NCBI RefSeq assembly: GCF_038051995.1 | Contig: NZ_CP150290.1 | Span: 6,796,501-6,860,500, forward strand | DNA: 64,000 nt | Direction: 5' to 3' | DNA from: Paenibacillus sp. FSL H8-0537 | GTDB taxonomy: Bacteria; Bacillota; Bacilli; Paenibacillales; Paenibacillaceae | Shown: positions 56,901 through 64,000 of the stretch, in pieces | How positions within the stretch are numbered: position 1 is the stretch's first letter | Layout: each line of letters starts with the position of its first letter | Program-made: the position numbers and the translations under genes | The notes under the pieces: generated by a model | The model's input: the letters and a program-made list of their open reading frames with translations, nothing else | What the model was told of the DNA's origin: nothing | The model's database searches: none

Positions 56901-57076
56901 GCGGACAGCCACTAGCGTTTGACACCAACTATCGTGTATATGTGCTTTCCGCAGCCAATAGCGGTGCGAATGCCTTGTCCGATCCTTCGGCAGCCGTTCT
57001 AATGCCAACGCCAGTTGTGCCACCAACGGTACCTTCCGCACCAACGCCATCTCCTGATCAGCCTGCAGGAGTTTAG
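53957..57076 (+). CDS. CuAO-N surface protein with seven tandem Ig/FnIII-like repeats
   Basis: A 1039-residue exported protein. Signal peptide (about 1-25), a copper-amine-oxidase-N domain (about 30-135; PLRGIFEALDAKVLW and VPVRFVSESLG are its marks, a wall-binding module without the oxidase), then seven repeats of about 112 residues, each opened by a GDGRDL or NNGQDL box and a YRI/YRV strand; repeats 4 and 5 are the closest. A Pro-rich tail ends the protein. The ATG at 53957 or one 9 bases upstream is the start. The repeats probably extend the protein from the wall. Confidence 0.86.
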   Translation: MRKMVSALAAFATLFLVLLQPVAQAATTDIKIYIDGQVLQTDQPAIIISGSTFVPLRGIFEALDAKVLWSQKTKTVTATKGDTTVVLKLGARTATINNTTVTLDAPARSIKGRTVVPVRFVSESLGEDVKWDSKTRSVRITTAASVSVGAATSVSVSTVSQNGDGRDLQVNFTPPSDMTNVNSYRILVVPADKAASFNLAKAQIVGSTNYTALPTSSAYQNNVLTAQTRDTDGALLRSNLPYKVFILTVGNNDRYALSSASASITLSVKSTVDAASNVRISDVGDFGDGRDLSVSFNRASNESNISSYRVIIVKTANASKFDLAAANTLNSSYYTTVSKTGSSTMSTGFSSSARDSSGEFIKNGVAYTAYVLSMSSSVGTTSNTLSSASSSVTLASSSGYTPAITSVTDVSNFGDGRDLRVNFNRASDESRISYYRIFVVREADYGSFNLSEANNVASGRYTDVSRNGSSSYSQILSSSARDVKGNSIINGVAYRVFVMGVTNNSSTNSSTLSTASSSIALYSTGVSSVTNVGVNDVSDYNNGQDLRVSFTRAGDESSLNHYRIFVVRTANASSFNLAAANSISNSSYYTTVSKTGSNINQVLPATARDVNGALIQNGVSYQVFVLSVGNGSSTSNNALSSSSIAITLSASAVTAAANVAVSDVNELNNGQDLLVAFTKAADETNLNHYRVFVVKAANAASFNLAAANAVSNANNYTTVAKTGGNISQVLAATARDINGDLIQNSVSYQVFVLSVGGGSSAGTNALSLGSAAITLTTTKSVSAAANVVAVEYNSGQDIKVDFAKPADETNIDHYRIFIVKSANAGGFDLTTANRITQPDYFTAVNKSDTPSKVLTRNTRDTGGEFIQAGVSYQVFVLSIGGGSSAGTNALSSASAPITLPVPLPPAAAATAVNATLLASGQDIQVSFTKPADGRNISQYRVFIVKDADAGSFNLAAASASGNYTLSPAEAILTLSKSTLDVSGQPLAFDTNYRVYVLSAANSGANALSDPSAAVLMPTPVVPPTVPSAPTPSPDQPAGV

Positions 57077-57102
57077 ATTTAATGGAAGCAAGATGTACGC
57101 AG

Positions 57103-57143
57103 AAAGGCCGGAAACCCCTCAGTGGGTTCCCGGCCTTTTTTTT
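57103..57143 (+). terminator. Terminator of the CuAO-N gene
   Basis: AAAGGCCGG and CCGGCCTTT outer arms with inner AACCC/GGGTT, followed by nine T; probably also stops the convergent MFS gene. Confidence 0.9.
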
Positions 57144-57184
57144 GCATGACATGCCTCTCACCCATAAGAAGATTTTCTCTTCTA

Positions 57185-58729
57185 TTAGGTGTTTTTCAGT
57201 TCTTTCGGGTGCGCCAATCCAACTGGCACTTTATTCATTACCGGCAACTTAACGCCTTCCTCTTCACTTTGCTTGACCCGTTTAATAAAGAACGAAAGCA
57301 CAAGTCCAATGAGGCCAATTCCAACGATAACAAGATAGGCGTCATTAATGCCTTGAATGTTAGCGTGTATCATCATTTCCTTGGAAGCCGTCTGTGTGCC
57401 GCTACTCACCATCGTATCTGTCAGATGGGTTTTGGTGCTCGACGTCATGACGGTTACGAGCAAGGAGGTACCAATCGCGCCAGCCACCTGCTTAATCGTA
57501 TTAGAGATAGCCGTTCCGTGCGCATTCAGTCTGGCAGGAAGCTGGTTCAGGCCCGCTGTAGTAATAGGCATCAGGAACAGTGCCATCCCGATCCGTCGTC
57601 CCGTAGACATCAGCAGCAAGTAGTTATAGCTGGTTGCGTCCGTCAAATTCACAAATCCAATCGTAGTTCCGATTGTAATGATCATGCCCACAATCGACAG
57701 CCACTTTGCACCAAAGCGGTCAAACAGCTTCCCGGATACGGGCATCATCAGTGCCATAAGCAGAGCGCCAGGCAGCATAAGCATGCCCGATTCAAGTGCT
57801 GTATATCCACGCGCATTTTGCAAATACAGAGGAAGCAGCATCATATCAGCATACATCACCATAGTGACAGCGATATTGATAATGGTCGTTAAGGAAAACA
57901 TATTATATTTGAATGCCCTGAGATCAAGCAGCGGACTGCTAGATCGCAGCTGCTGCCACGTAAACACGGCCAAGGAAACAATCCCCACTGTTAGCGAAAT
58001 CATAACTTCCGTGTTGGACCACCCTAGGCTGCCCGCCTTGCTGAACCCATAAATCACCATTCCAAAACCGATGGTTGAGAAAATCATTCCCCAAATGTCG
58101 AGCTTAGGGAACAAGCGCTCAGCTACATTTTTCAAATAAAAATGAGCAAGAATAATGACTAAAGCAGCAACAGGAATAATCGCCTGGAACATCGTGCGCC
58201 AGCTGTATTCCTCCATTACATAACCCGTGATAGCAGGGCCAACAGCAGGTGCAAAAACAATAGCTAAACCAACGACTCCCATCGCAACCCCGCGTTTGTC
58301 TGGAGGGAAGATGGTAAGGATTACATTCATCAACAACGGCATGATAATACCGGCCCCAGCCGCTTGAATCAGCCGTCCAACGAGCAATATTTCAAACGAA
58401 TTCGCTATCGCTGCCAGTATGGTTCCTCCGAGAAAAATAACCATGGCCGATTGAAAAAGCTCGCGTGTCGTAAAACGCTGCATGAGATAGGCCGTAATCG
58501 GAATGAGCACGCCATTAACCAGCATATACCCGGTGGTCAGCCATTGAGCTACGGCAGCCTCAATTGAAAACTCGACCATTAAATGGGGAAGCGCGACACT
58601 CATAATGGTCTGATTTAATACGGCGACAAATGCCCCTACGATTAAAACGAACAATAGGGGTCCTTTCTTAATTGAGCTGCTGTCAAATACAGGGTTTGTA
58701 CTAATCTTACTCAATCCTTTCGACTTCAA
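57185..58729 (-). CDS. DHA2-family (14-TM) multidrug exporter
   Basis: A 514-residue EmrB/QacA-type MFS protein with about 14 helices. Motif C appears as APAVGPAITG (about residues 155-164) and the DHA2 start region LNQTIMSVALPHLM is typical. It should pump out lipophilic drugs using the proton gradient. The frame begins with TTG at 58729 but has no clear ribosome binding site, so the exact start is open. The divergent TetR gene is its likely repressor. Confidence 0.9.
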   Translation of the reverse strand: MKSKGLSKISTNPVFDSSSIKKGPLLFVLIVGAFVAVLNQTIMSVALPHLMVEFSIEAAVAQWLTTGYMLVNGVLIPITAYLMQRFTTRELFQSAMVIFLGGTILAAIANSFEILLVGRLIQAAGAGIIMPLLMNVILTIFPPDKRGVAMGVVGLAIVFAPAVGPAITGYVMEEYSWRTMFQAIIPVAALVIILAHFYLKNVAERLFPKLDIWGMIFSTIGFGMVIYGFSKAGSLGWSNTEVMISLTVGIVSLAVFTWQQLRSSSPLLDLRAFKYNMFSLTTIINIAVTMVMYADMMLLPLYLQNARGYTALESGMLMLPGALLMALMMPVSGKLFDRFGAKWLSIVGMIITIGTTIGFVNLTDATSYNYLLLMSTGRRIGMALFLMPITTAGLNQLPARLNAHGTAISNTIKQVAGAIGTSLLVTVMTSSTKTHLTDTMVSSGTQTASKEMMIHANIQGINDAYLVIVGIGLIGLVLSFFIKRVKQSEEEGVKLPVMNKVPVGLAHPKELKNT

Positions 58730-58752
58730 CTAATAGACAGTCTGTAGTATAA

Positions 58753-58767
58753 TTTACTTAATGTAAA
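58753..58767. promoter_or_regulatory. Candidate TetR operator TTTAC-N5-GTAAA
   Basis: A perfect 5-base inverted repeat around ATTAA/TTAAT, just upstream of the TATACT (-10-like) box of the MFS gene. A second small dyad, AGACTGTCT, lies just downstream near 58736-58744. Confidence 0.35.
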
Positions 58768-58933
58768 AGATTATAGGCGTCTCGTTTTATGATTACAAGC
58801 GACACCTTTTTCATTACTGTTTATTAGTTTACAACTATCTATAATCTGTCGTTTTACTTCGTGATAATCTACAAATCCACTTAAAACCGTCGTATAGACA
58901 ATTGATTTGAAAATGGAAAGGATCGGTGTTTGC

Positions 58934-59533
58934 ATGCAGGCAAAATCACCAAAAATGGATCCGCGTGTTAAACGCACACGCCAATTGATTCGAGAAGCTT
59001 TTCTTGAGCTGATTCAGGAGTACGATTTAGAGAAAATCACAGTGAATCGACTTGCGGAGCGGGCGACCATTAATCGGGTTACCTTCTATCTTCATTACAA
59101 GGATATCCCGGATATGCTGAATCAGATGGCGGACAATATGAACACGCATATTCGTAATCTGCTAGAAAATGATCATGAACCGTCCGGTTCGACTGATCAT
59201 GAATGGCCCGAGCTGGTCAAGCTTATTCAGCATTTTTCCGATCATTCAACCTCCTACAAAATACTGCTCGGCTCCAGGCGTCTGCCCCTATTTACGGAGC
59301 GTCTTTCTGTGCTTATGATGGACTATATTAAAAGTAAAATGAGTAGTCACCATACGTCATCCAAAGCCATTACGCCGGAAATTCCGAATGATATTGCAGC
59401 CTGGTATGGCTCCTCAGCCTTTCTTGGCACGATTGTTTTATGGCTGCGCAACGATATGCCCTATACGCCTGCCTTTCTTGCCAAGCAGCTATTGCTTATG
59501 GCTCCATTCCGATCAAATGTAGACAGCTCGTAG
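58934..59533 (+). CDS. TetR-family repressor
   Basis: A 199-residue regulator. The N-terminal HTH (about 14-60; KITVNRLAERATINRVTFYLHY) is standard; the C-terminal ligand domain is of the TetR_C type with WLRNDMPYTPAFLAKQL near its end. It is divergent from the DHA2 exporter and probably represses it until a drug binds. The start is the ATG at 58934; a TTG and an ATG upstream are possible. Confidence 0.88.
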   Translation: MQAKSPKMDPRVKRTRQLIREAFLELIQEYDLEKITVNRLAERATINRVTFYLHYKDIPDMLNQMADNMNTHIRNLLENDHEPSGSTDHEWPELVKLIQHFSDHSTSYKILLGSRRLPLFTERLSVLMMDYIKSKMSSHHTSSKAITPEIPNDIAAWYGSSAFLGTIVLWLRNDMPYTPAFLAKQLLLMAPFRSNVDSS

Positions 59534-59568
59534 AACACGAGCCCTTACTTAAGCAAAATTCGACGCAT

Positions 59569-59602
59569 AAAAGCCAGGAACCCCTGTAGGTCCCCGGCTT
59601 TT
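59569..59602. terminator. Bidirectional terminator between TetR and VanZ genes
   Basis: AAAAGCCAGG and CCCGGCTTTT arms (one mismatch) with a GGAACC-type inner region. A and T runs on both sides suit both converging genes. Confidence 0.75.
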
Positions 59603-59608
59603 CCCAGC

Positions 59609-60154
59609 TCATGTATGAGAAGTGCTCTTTAATCCTCTCGCCGTTGCGGGCTGGAGTACTCTCACGCCAACCGTAACCATTTTCCAAGCTATGTACCCGA
59701 TCATTCCGCCAACGGTGTTTAACAGCAAATCATCCACATCAAAGATGCCAATACCGAGAAAAAACTGGTTGCCTTCAAAAAATAAGCTTAACAGCAGGGA
59801 AAACACGAATATTTTTATGCCTAATCCCCCTCGGGATCTGCTTAACTCCGCGATAAAAACACCCAACGGAATAAAGATCAGCGTATTGCCAATTAAATTG
59901 GTAAACAGCATCGAGCCAGAGATCGCTAATCCATCAATCCCCCTTGAAATTTCATCGAATAGCTTTAGATTCGCTTGGCGCTCGTAAATAAGATACGGGT
60001 GGTACAAAAACGTTTTGAAATGATACCACCAAGCATCGAGACCAATGGAGTTCCATTTGAGCAAAATGATTTTGAATAATAAAAACAAATACACAACAAA
60101 CGCCGATCCTATAAAAAGCTCCCACTTATTCGTTTTATTTGCCCTCTGTTCCAA
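59609..60154 (-). CDS. VanZ-like membrane protein
   Basis: A 181-residue membrane protein with four to five helices and the VanZ core NTLIFIPLGVFIAEL followed by FEGNQFFLGIGIFDVDDLLLNTVGG (key residues F-D-V-D-D-L-L-L-N). VanZ proteins raise resistance to teicoplanin-type glycopeptides or lipopeptides; many are of unknown role. The start is TTG at 60154, with AAAGGAGG 7 bases upstream. It is the last gene behind the VanRS-like pair and may be under its control. Confidence 0.87.
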   Translation of the reverse strand: MEQRANKTNKWELFIGSAFVVYLFLLFKIILLKWNSIGLDAWWYHFKTFLYHPYLIYERQANLKLFDEISRGIDGLAISGSMLFTNLIGNTLIFIPLGVFIAELSRSRGGLGIKIFVFSLLLSLFFEGNQFFLGIGIFDVDDLLLNTVGGMIGYIAWKMVTVGVRVLQPATARGLKSTSHT

Positions 60155-60189
60155 ATGGCATCCTCCTTTATCGTCATAATCTCGCCGTT

Positions 60190-60264
60190 CTATTTATAAA
60201 GCTCTCTGTCCGTCGCTGCATAGCCCAGCAGAACCAAGCATATAAAAATGCCCCACTTCGTCAT
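60190..60264 (-). CDS. Possible 24-aa membrane peptide
   Basis: An ATG at 60264 with GGGGAGG 8 bases upstream opens a 24-codon frame for a short hydrophobic helix (MTKWGIFICLVLLGYAATD, then a charged tail). It lies between the kinase and VanZ genes on the same strand. No similar peptide is known to me, but the binding site is better than chance. Confidence 0.45.
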   Translation of the reverse strand: MTKWGIFICLVLLGYAATDRELYK

Positions 60265-60349
60265 TAACGCGTCCTCCCCTTTCCTTATACTTCTAGGATA
60301 GAGAAAACTAGTTAAAAAAAAGTGGGACAAATTTAAAGTTTTTCTTAAA

Positions 60350-61441
60350 TTATGAGCGTACAGGCAATCGCACCTCAAATACCGTCCGCACCACATTGCT
60401 CTCGGCCGTGAGGGTTCCCTCATGCTGCTCTACAATATTTCTGGCTATGAACAGGCCTAGGCCCGTGCCGCCCTCTTGATGCGCCCGAGATCGGTCGCCG
60501 GTATAATACATTTCGAAAATATGCGGCAAATCCTCAGGAGGAATCTCTCCTCCATAATTAGCGACTTGAATGACCACATGCCCCGTATCAAGTCGCCCAT
60601 TAATATCCACGTATAGACCTTCTTTGCCGTGCCTGGCGGCATTGGTCAACAAGTTCTCAAATACTCGGGCCAGCAGCTCCCCGTCGCCATAAATATACAG
60701 CTCGGGAGCCACATCCATTCGGGCTGCTAAATGATTTTTCTCAAAAACAGGATACAGCTCCTCGTTCAGCTGCCTGAGCAGCTCGCTGAGGTCGATAGGC
60801 TCTTTCTCAACGGGCAGCTTGCCATAGTTCATGCGCGTAATGTCGAATAGTCCATCAATCAGCTTCTCCAGACGCTGCGATTTGTTGAAGGCAATCATGG
60901 TGTAATGCTTGATCTGCTCATCGGTTAGCTGATTATCCTTCATCATCAAATCCAAATACCCCAATATTGAGGTAAGCGGCGTTCGAAGATCATGCGCCAA
61001 ATTCACAACCAGCTGATCCTTGCTATTTTCAGCAAAATCCCCTTTTTCAACCGCCGCTTGCAGCTTTTCGCTGGCCAAATTCAAATCCTCCGCAATGCTG
61101 CTGAACTCATCGTTTGAGGATATCAGGACCCGATTATCAAATTCCCCATTAGCCAGATGGCGGATTCCCTTGGAAATTTCATTGAAATAAGTCCCATATC
61201 GCTTCGTAAACCAGAAGAAAAAGACAATAGCCAGCGGGATAAAAATAATGAGGAACACATATATATCCCCCACCTCCCTCATCATCCTCCGGTACAGGGC
61301 CAATCGATCCCCTTCGCGGACATCGACATAATAAAGCTGCAGCAGCTTATAAATGCCGTATGTAATCGCACCGGATAACAGCATGCTTAAGCCCAGCAGC
61401 ATTATCATCGTGGTCCGAAAGCTTCTTCTGCTTTTAATCAT
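60350..61441 (-). CDS. VanS-like sensor histidine kinase
   Basis: A 363-residue membrane kinase: two helices (about 12-34 and 60-80) around a very short outer loop, HAMP (about 80-130), HisKA with VNLAHDLRTPLTSILGYLD (about 140-158) and HATPase with NLLTNAARHG and GGTGLGLFIARNI. The short loop suggests sensing inside the membrane, as in antibiotic-sensing kinases. The start overlaps the regulator's stop (ATGATTAA). Confidence 0.9.
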   Translation of the reverse strand: MIKSRRSFRTTMIMLLGLSMLLSGAITYGIYKLLQLYYVDVREGDRLALYRRMMREVGDIYVFLIIFIPLAIVFFFWFTKRYGTYFNEISKGIRHLANGEFDNRVLISSNDEFSSIAEDLNLASEKLQAAVEKGDFAENSKDQLVVNLAHDLRTPLTSILGYLDLMMKDNQLTDEQIKHYTMIAFNKSQRLEKLIDGLFDITRMNYGKLPVEKEPIDLSELLRQLNEELYPVFEKNHLAARMDVAPELYIYGDGELLARVFENLLTNAARHGKEGLYVDINGRLDTGHVVIQVANYGGEIPPEDLPHIFEMYYTGDRSRAHQEGGTGLGLFIARNIVEQHEGTLTAESNVVRTVFEVRLPVRS

Positions 61442-62129
61442 TGAACGTGTACCCCACGCCCCAGATCGTCTTGATGAATTTCCGCTTGGTCGTATCTTCT
61501 CCCAGTTTTTTGCGCAGGGTACGGATATGGACCATAACCGTATTGCCGCTCTCATAGTAGGCCTCGCCCCACACCTGTTTAAAAATGCTTTCCGCGCTAA
61601 ACACCTGCTTCGGGTGGCTCGCTAGCAAATATAAAATGTCGAACTCCTTCGGCGTTAATTCGACGCCCTCGCCGTACAAGGTGATTTTATGCTGGTCGGG
61701 TGAAATCACGAGTCCACCTAGCTCCAGCACCGCTTTATTCATGACGGCTGGCTGATTGAATTGCAGCGACCTGCGAAGCTGCGAATTGACACGCGCCACC
61801 AACTCCATTGGGTTGAATGGCTTGGTCATGTAATCGTCCGCTCCCATAACAAGCCCTGTGATCTTGTCCAGATCGGAGGTTTTGGCGCTCAAGAAAATAA
61901 TCGGCAGATGGTATTGCTCCCGAATTTTACGAGTCACCTCGTACCCGTCCATTTCCGGCATCATAATATCCAAAATAGCCAAATCAATCGTCTGCGATTG
62001 CACAGCTTGCATAGCTGCCTTCCCATCGGATGCTTTTATAATGTAATAACCTTCTTTTTGCAGGTGCAAGGCCACCAGATCCGCGATTTCCACCTCATCA
62101 TCTGCGACCAAAATCGTAATACGCCTCAA
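61434..62129 (-). CDS. VanR-like OmpR-family response regulator
   Basis: A 231-residue regulator with a receiver (phosphoacceptor in LAILDIMMPEMDG, about D55; acidic pair ADD at 9-11) and a winged-helix output (about 135-228; TPKEFDILYLLASHPKQVFS). Co-transcribed with the kinase behind it. It is similar to VanR/WalR-type regulators; its target may include the VanZ gene downstream. Confidence 0.9.
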   Translation of the reverse strand: MRRITILVADDEVEIADLVALHLQKEGYYIIKASDGKAAMQAVQSQTIDLAILDIMMPEMDGYEVTRKIREQYHLPIIFLSAKTSDLDKITGLVMGADDYMTKPFNPMELVARVNSQLRRSLQFNQPAVMNKAVLELGGLVISPDQHKITLYGEGVELTPKEFDILYLLASHPKQVFSAESIFKQVWGEAYYESGNTVMVHIRTLRKKLGEDTTKRKFIKTIWGVGYTFND

Positions 62130-62144
62130 AACTTCTCCCCCTAA

Positions 62145-62658
62145 CTGTTATGCCTGAAAGGAATGAACATCAATATAACATTTTCATTATTGATTCCAAA
62201 CTTTATCGGAATGAGATTGCACAAACCCAAAACATAATTACAGTATAACAATAATTATTATTTTTAATTAGCGTTAATTAAAAGAACTCTCTTCATTTCT
62301 AGAAGTTAATAGAACTTTTTTCACAAAAAATCCAAAAGGTCAAATACCTCTTAGAAGGTAGCTTTCCAAATTAGATATATTCCCACAAAATTAACACAGT
62401 TGGAAATCAATTTATTTTATATTCACAAAAAAACATTAAACAAAACTAAAAGTCTTTTATTGTTGAGATCAGCAGAGTATCTTGCCCTTCTATTATAATA
62501 AAGATAAGAATTTTTATATTCCATATTTGCAAAATTGTAATCACTACCTCTAAGGATAGAATAAAAATTTCTAATTGATTATAAAAATATATAAAAAAGT
62601 AGATTTATTGACAATTACAAAGTAATATGAAATAAAGGCATACTCTTGGAGGGCACCC
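62145..62658. other. AT-rich gap with a candidate promoter
   Basis: About 500 bases of low-GC sequence between the VanR-like gene and the next gene. A perfect TTGACA at 62608-62613 with AATAAA 17 bases later is the likely promoter of the gene at 62659. No other structure is seen. Confidence 0.5.
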
Positions 62659-63705
62659 ATGGAAAAATTAATACAAGAATTACATGCTGATTGCAGTGTT
62701 TTACTAGATTCTGTTGAGCAGGAAAAACCTCAATTAGAATATATCACTTCGTATTTTGTAAGTCTCACTCAAAACAATACAAAATGGACAGTAAAGAATA
62801 TTGAAATGGCCGATATAGATCAAATTGATTTAATTAAAAACTTAAGAGCCCATTTTGAAACATATGTAGATGAATTCAAAACAGAGGATCGTGACCCAGA
62901 GTTTATATATAGATATAATATTGCGGGATTGTTACCCATCACAAATCAAATAAATGATTATTTTATTAATGGAGTCATACCTTTGTCTAGTAGTAAAGAT
63001 ATTTTAGTAACCCCAATTACAAATCAAGTTGAATCTACGGATAAAAATCCACATACAGATCTAAAAATTTTAAATTACGATGGGAGCAGCTATCCCCCAA
63101 ACGATGAGGTTAACTTAATAGTTCATAAATTGAGTTATTATAAGTCCGATTTTTTAGTATTCTGCAATCAACTCAGAACATCATTATCGAAAACTTCATT
63201 AAAAACAATTTTAAATAACAAATTAACCATAGTCGAAAAAGAAAAACTATATAAAATCAACAACAATATTTCTTTCATAATATCCCCTAAAAATTACTTC
63301 ATAATAGACATATCCTATTTCGAAAAAATATTCTCATTTGAAAATTACACAAAACTAAAAAAAGCACAAGCTATGGAATCTCTTTTCGAATCACAAACAA
63401 TTATTGGTCTTGAAAAAATTGTGCCTGAATTAAACAAAGGTTATATGGCTCGTTCGGTTGCTAAAATTGCTTTAAGTGGTAGCGAAATACCCCAGTTTAT
63501 TTCTAGAAACAAAAAAGTCATATCAAGTTATTGTAGAGATTTTAAAGTTGGAGTAGCATTCGACTCCTCTACAAACACTTTCACTGTTACAGATGAAACA
63601 ATTGCTCCTCTTTTTATTACCTACCTTTTTTCAGAAAGAGTCGCACAAAACATACTTGGAGATTTGGTTTACTATAAAACATTCAATCGTTTGAACAAAA
63701 ATTAA
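62659..63705 (+). CDS. Probable DUF4868/KwaB-like protein
   Basis: A 348-residue, AT-rich gene (GGAGGG 5 bases before ATG). The C-terminal half has a layout I associate with DUF4868: a FFIIDISYFEKIFSFENYTK strand (divided here as DISYFEKIFSF), a helix with LNKGYMARSVAKIALSG, and a last stretch TDETIAPLFITYLF. DUF4868 is the KwaB component of the Kiwa anti-phage system, which normally pairs with the membrane protein KwaA upstream; here a membrane gene follows instead. The family call needs a profile search. Low GC and its place at an accessory-looking edge fit a transferred gene. Confidence 0.5.
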   Translation: MEKLIQELHADCSVLLDSVEQEKPQLEYITSYFVSLTQNNTKWTVKNIEMADIDQIDLIKNLRAHFETYVDEFKTEDRDPEFIYRYNIAGLLPITNQINDYFINGVIPLSSSKDILVTPITNQVESTDKNPHTDLKILNYDGSSYPPNDEVNLIVHKLSYYKSDFLVFCNQLRTSLSKTSLKTILNNKLTIVEKEKLYKINNNISFIISPKNYFIIDISYFEKIFSFENYTKLKKAQAMESLFESQTIIGLEKIVPELNKGYMARSVAKIALSGSEIPQFISRNKKVISSYCRDFKVGVAFDSSTNTFTVTDETIAPLFITYLFSERVAQNILGDLVYYKTFNRLNKN

Positions 63706-63712
63706 ACAAATA

Positions 63713-63724
63713 GAACATACGTTC
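63713..63724. promoter_or_regulatory. LexA-like site or weak terminator
   Basis: GAACATACGTTC is a perfect dyad that fits the Bacillus SOS box core GAACRNRYGTTC and lies 8 bases before the -35 box of the next gene. Because T-tracts and A-tracts flank it, it could instead be a small terminator for the gene before. Confidence 0.45.
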
Positions 63725-63732
63725 TTTTTTTG

Positions 63733-63760
63733 TTGCATTGATTTCTAGTCATGGTATAAT
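63733..63760 (+). promoter_or_regulatory. Candidate promoter of the truncated membrane gene
   Basis: TTGCAT, 16 bases, TATAAT (63755-63760), 36 bases before the ATG at 63797. Confidence 0.6.
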
Positions 63761-63796
63761 TACATATACTTAGATTGATTAAAGGGGGAAGAGTAT

Positions 63797-64000
63797 ATGT
63801 ACTTTATATTTTACTTTTTTTATCTTATAGCTGCTCAATTCCCCCTTTTTCTACTTTTAATAGTTAGAAATAGTTCCTCTACATATACTCTTTTTATTTA
63901 CCTTTTCATACTCTCCATTTCTCTACTAGTAATTTTATTATTCTTCACAAAGAATCGACTACTTCTAAAAAAAAGACCTTCATCCAATATTCATATTGAA
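63797..64000 (+). CDS. Small membrane protein, 3' end cut by window
   Basis: The first 68 residues are visible. AAAGGGGG lies 8 bases before the ATG. Two hydrophobic helices (about residues 2-22 and 29-52) are followed by a basic stretch (TKNRLLLKKRP). Size and topology would suit a KwaA-like or other small membrane partner of the gene before it, but the truncation prevents a call. Confidence 0.6.
   Translation, partial: MYFIFYFFYLIAAQFPLFLLLIVRNSSSTYTLFIYLFILSISLLVILLFFTKNRLLLKKRPSSNIHIE

Noticed and set aside
58771..58977. Minus-strand frame in the exporter/TetR intergenic region
   Set aside because: It overlaps the start of the TetR gene and has no ribosome binding site or recognisable domain.
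60190..60423. 77-codon version of the small frame before VanZ
   Set aside because: Its 5' half overlaps the kinase gene and lacks a binding site; the 24-codon version has a strong one.

Overview
The window looks like a chromosomal segment of a Paenibacillus-type Firmicute. The evidence is YesN/YesM two-component pairs next to a sugar ABC importer, many S-layer-homology (SLH) and copper-amine-oxidase-N surface proteins, strong AGGAGG-type ribosome binding sites with frequent TTG/GTG starts, and intrinsic terminators. No rRNA, tRNA, CRISPR array or insertion sequence was recognised.

Layout. 1-9.4 kb: the end of a GGDEF protein, a DinB-like protein, a WYL regulator, then a divergent sugar module (YesN/YesM regulator pair on the minus strand; lipoprotein and two permeases on the plus strand, with a cre-like site). 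9.5-16.5 kb: redox and repair genes (Rieske-tailed FAD oxidoreductase, luciferase-like monooxygenase, YjdM/PhnA, Ada, epimerase, curcumin-reductase-like enzyme). 16.8-28.7 kb: GH127 glycosidase with AraC regulator, pentapeptide protein, ion-transporter-like permease, LigB-type dioxygenase plus hydrolase, SLH lipoprotein, signal peptidase I, chloroperoxidase-like hydrolase, lipoprotein. 28.8-35.6 kb: a 1055-aa glycine-rich/helical/beta protein and an SLH-RCC1 protein. 35.8-42.7 kb: a lower-GC eight-gene operon (GTP cyclohydrolase II, SDR, thymidylate-kinase-like, cupin, nucleotidyltransferase, ABC exporter), preceded by a separately terminated pyrF. 43.9-57.1 kb: a 7TM kinase/BTAD regulator pair, the second 1085-aa paralogue, an SLH protein, a secreted protein and a seven-repeat CuAO-N protein. 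57.2-62.1 kb: DHA2 exporter with TetR regulator, VanZ and a VanRS-like pair. 62.1-64 kb: a very AT-rich edge carrying a probable DUF4868/KwaB-like gene and a truncated membrane gene.

Most notable points: the two giant paralogues share a nearly identical upstream block and a toxin-like architecture (glycine-rich N-terminus, coiled coils around one hydrophobic hairpin, C-terminal beta domain). Three surface-protein genes share one promoter with paired TGTCATT repeats 17 bp from TATACT. The GTP cyclohydrolase II operon looks like an undescribed nucleotide-derived product pathway with its own exporter. All family calls are from reading the sequence by eye; no database search was run.
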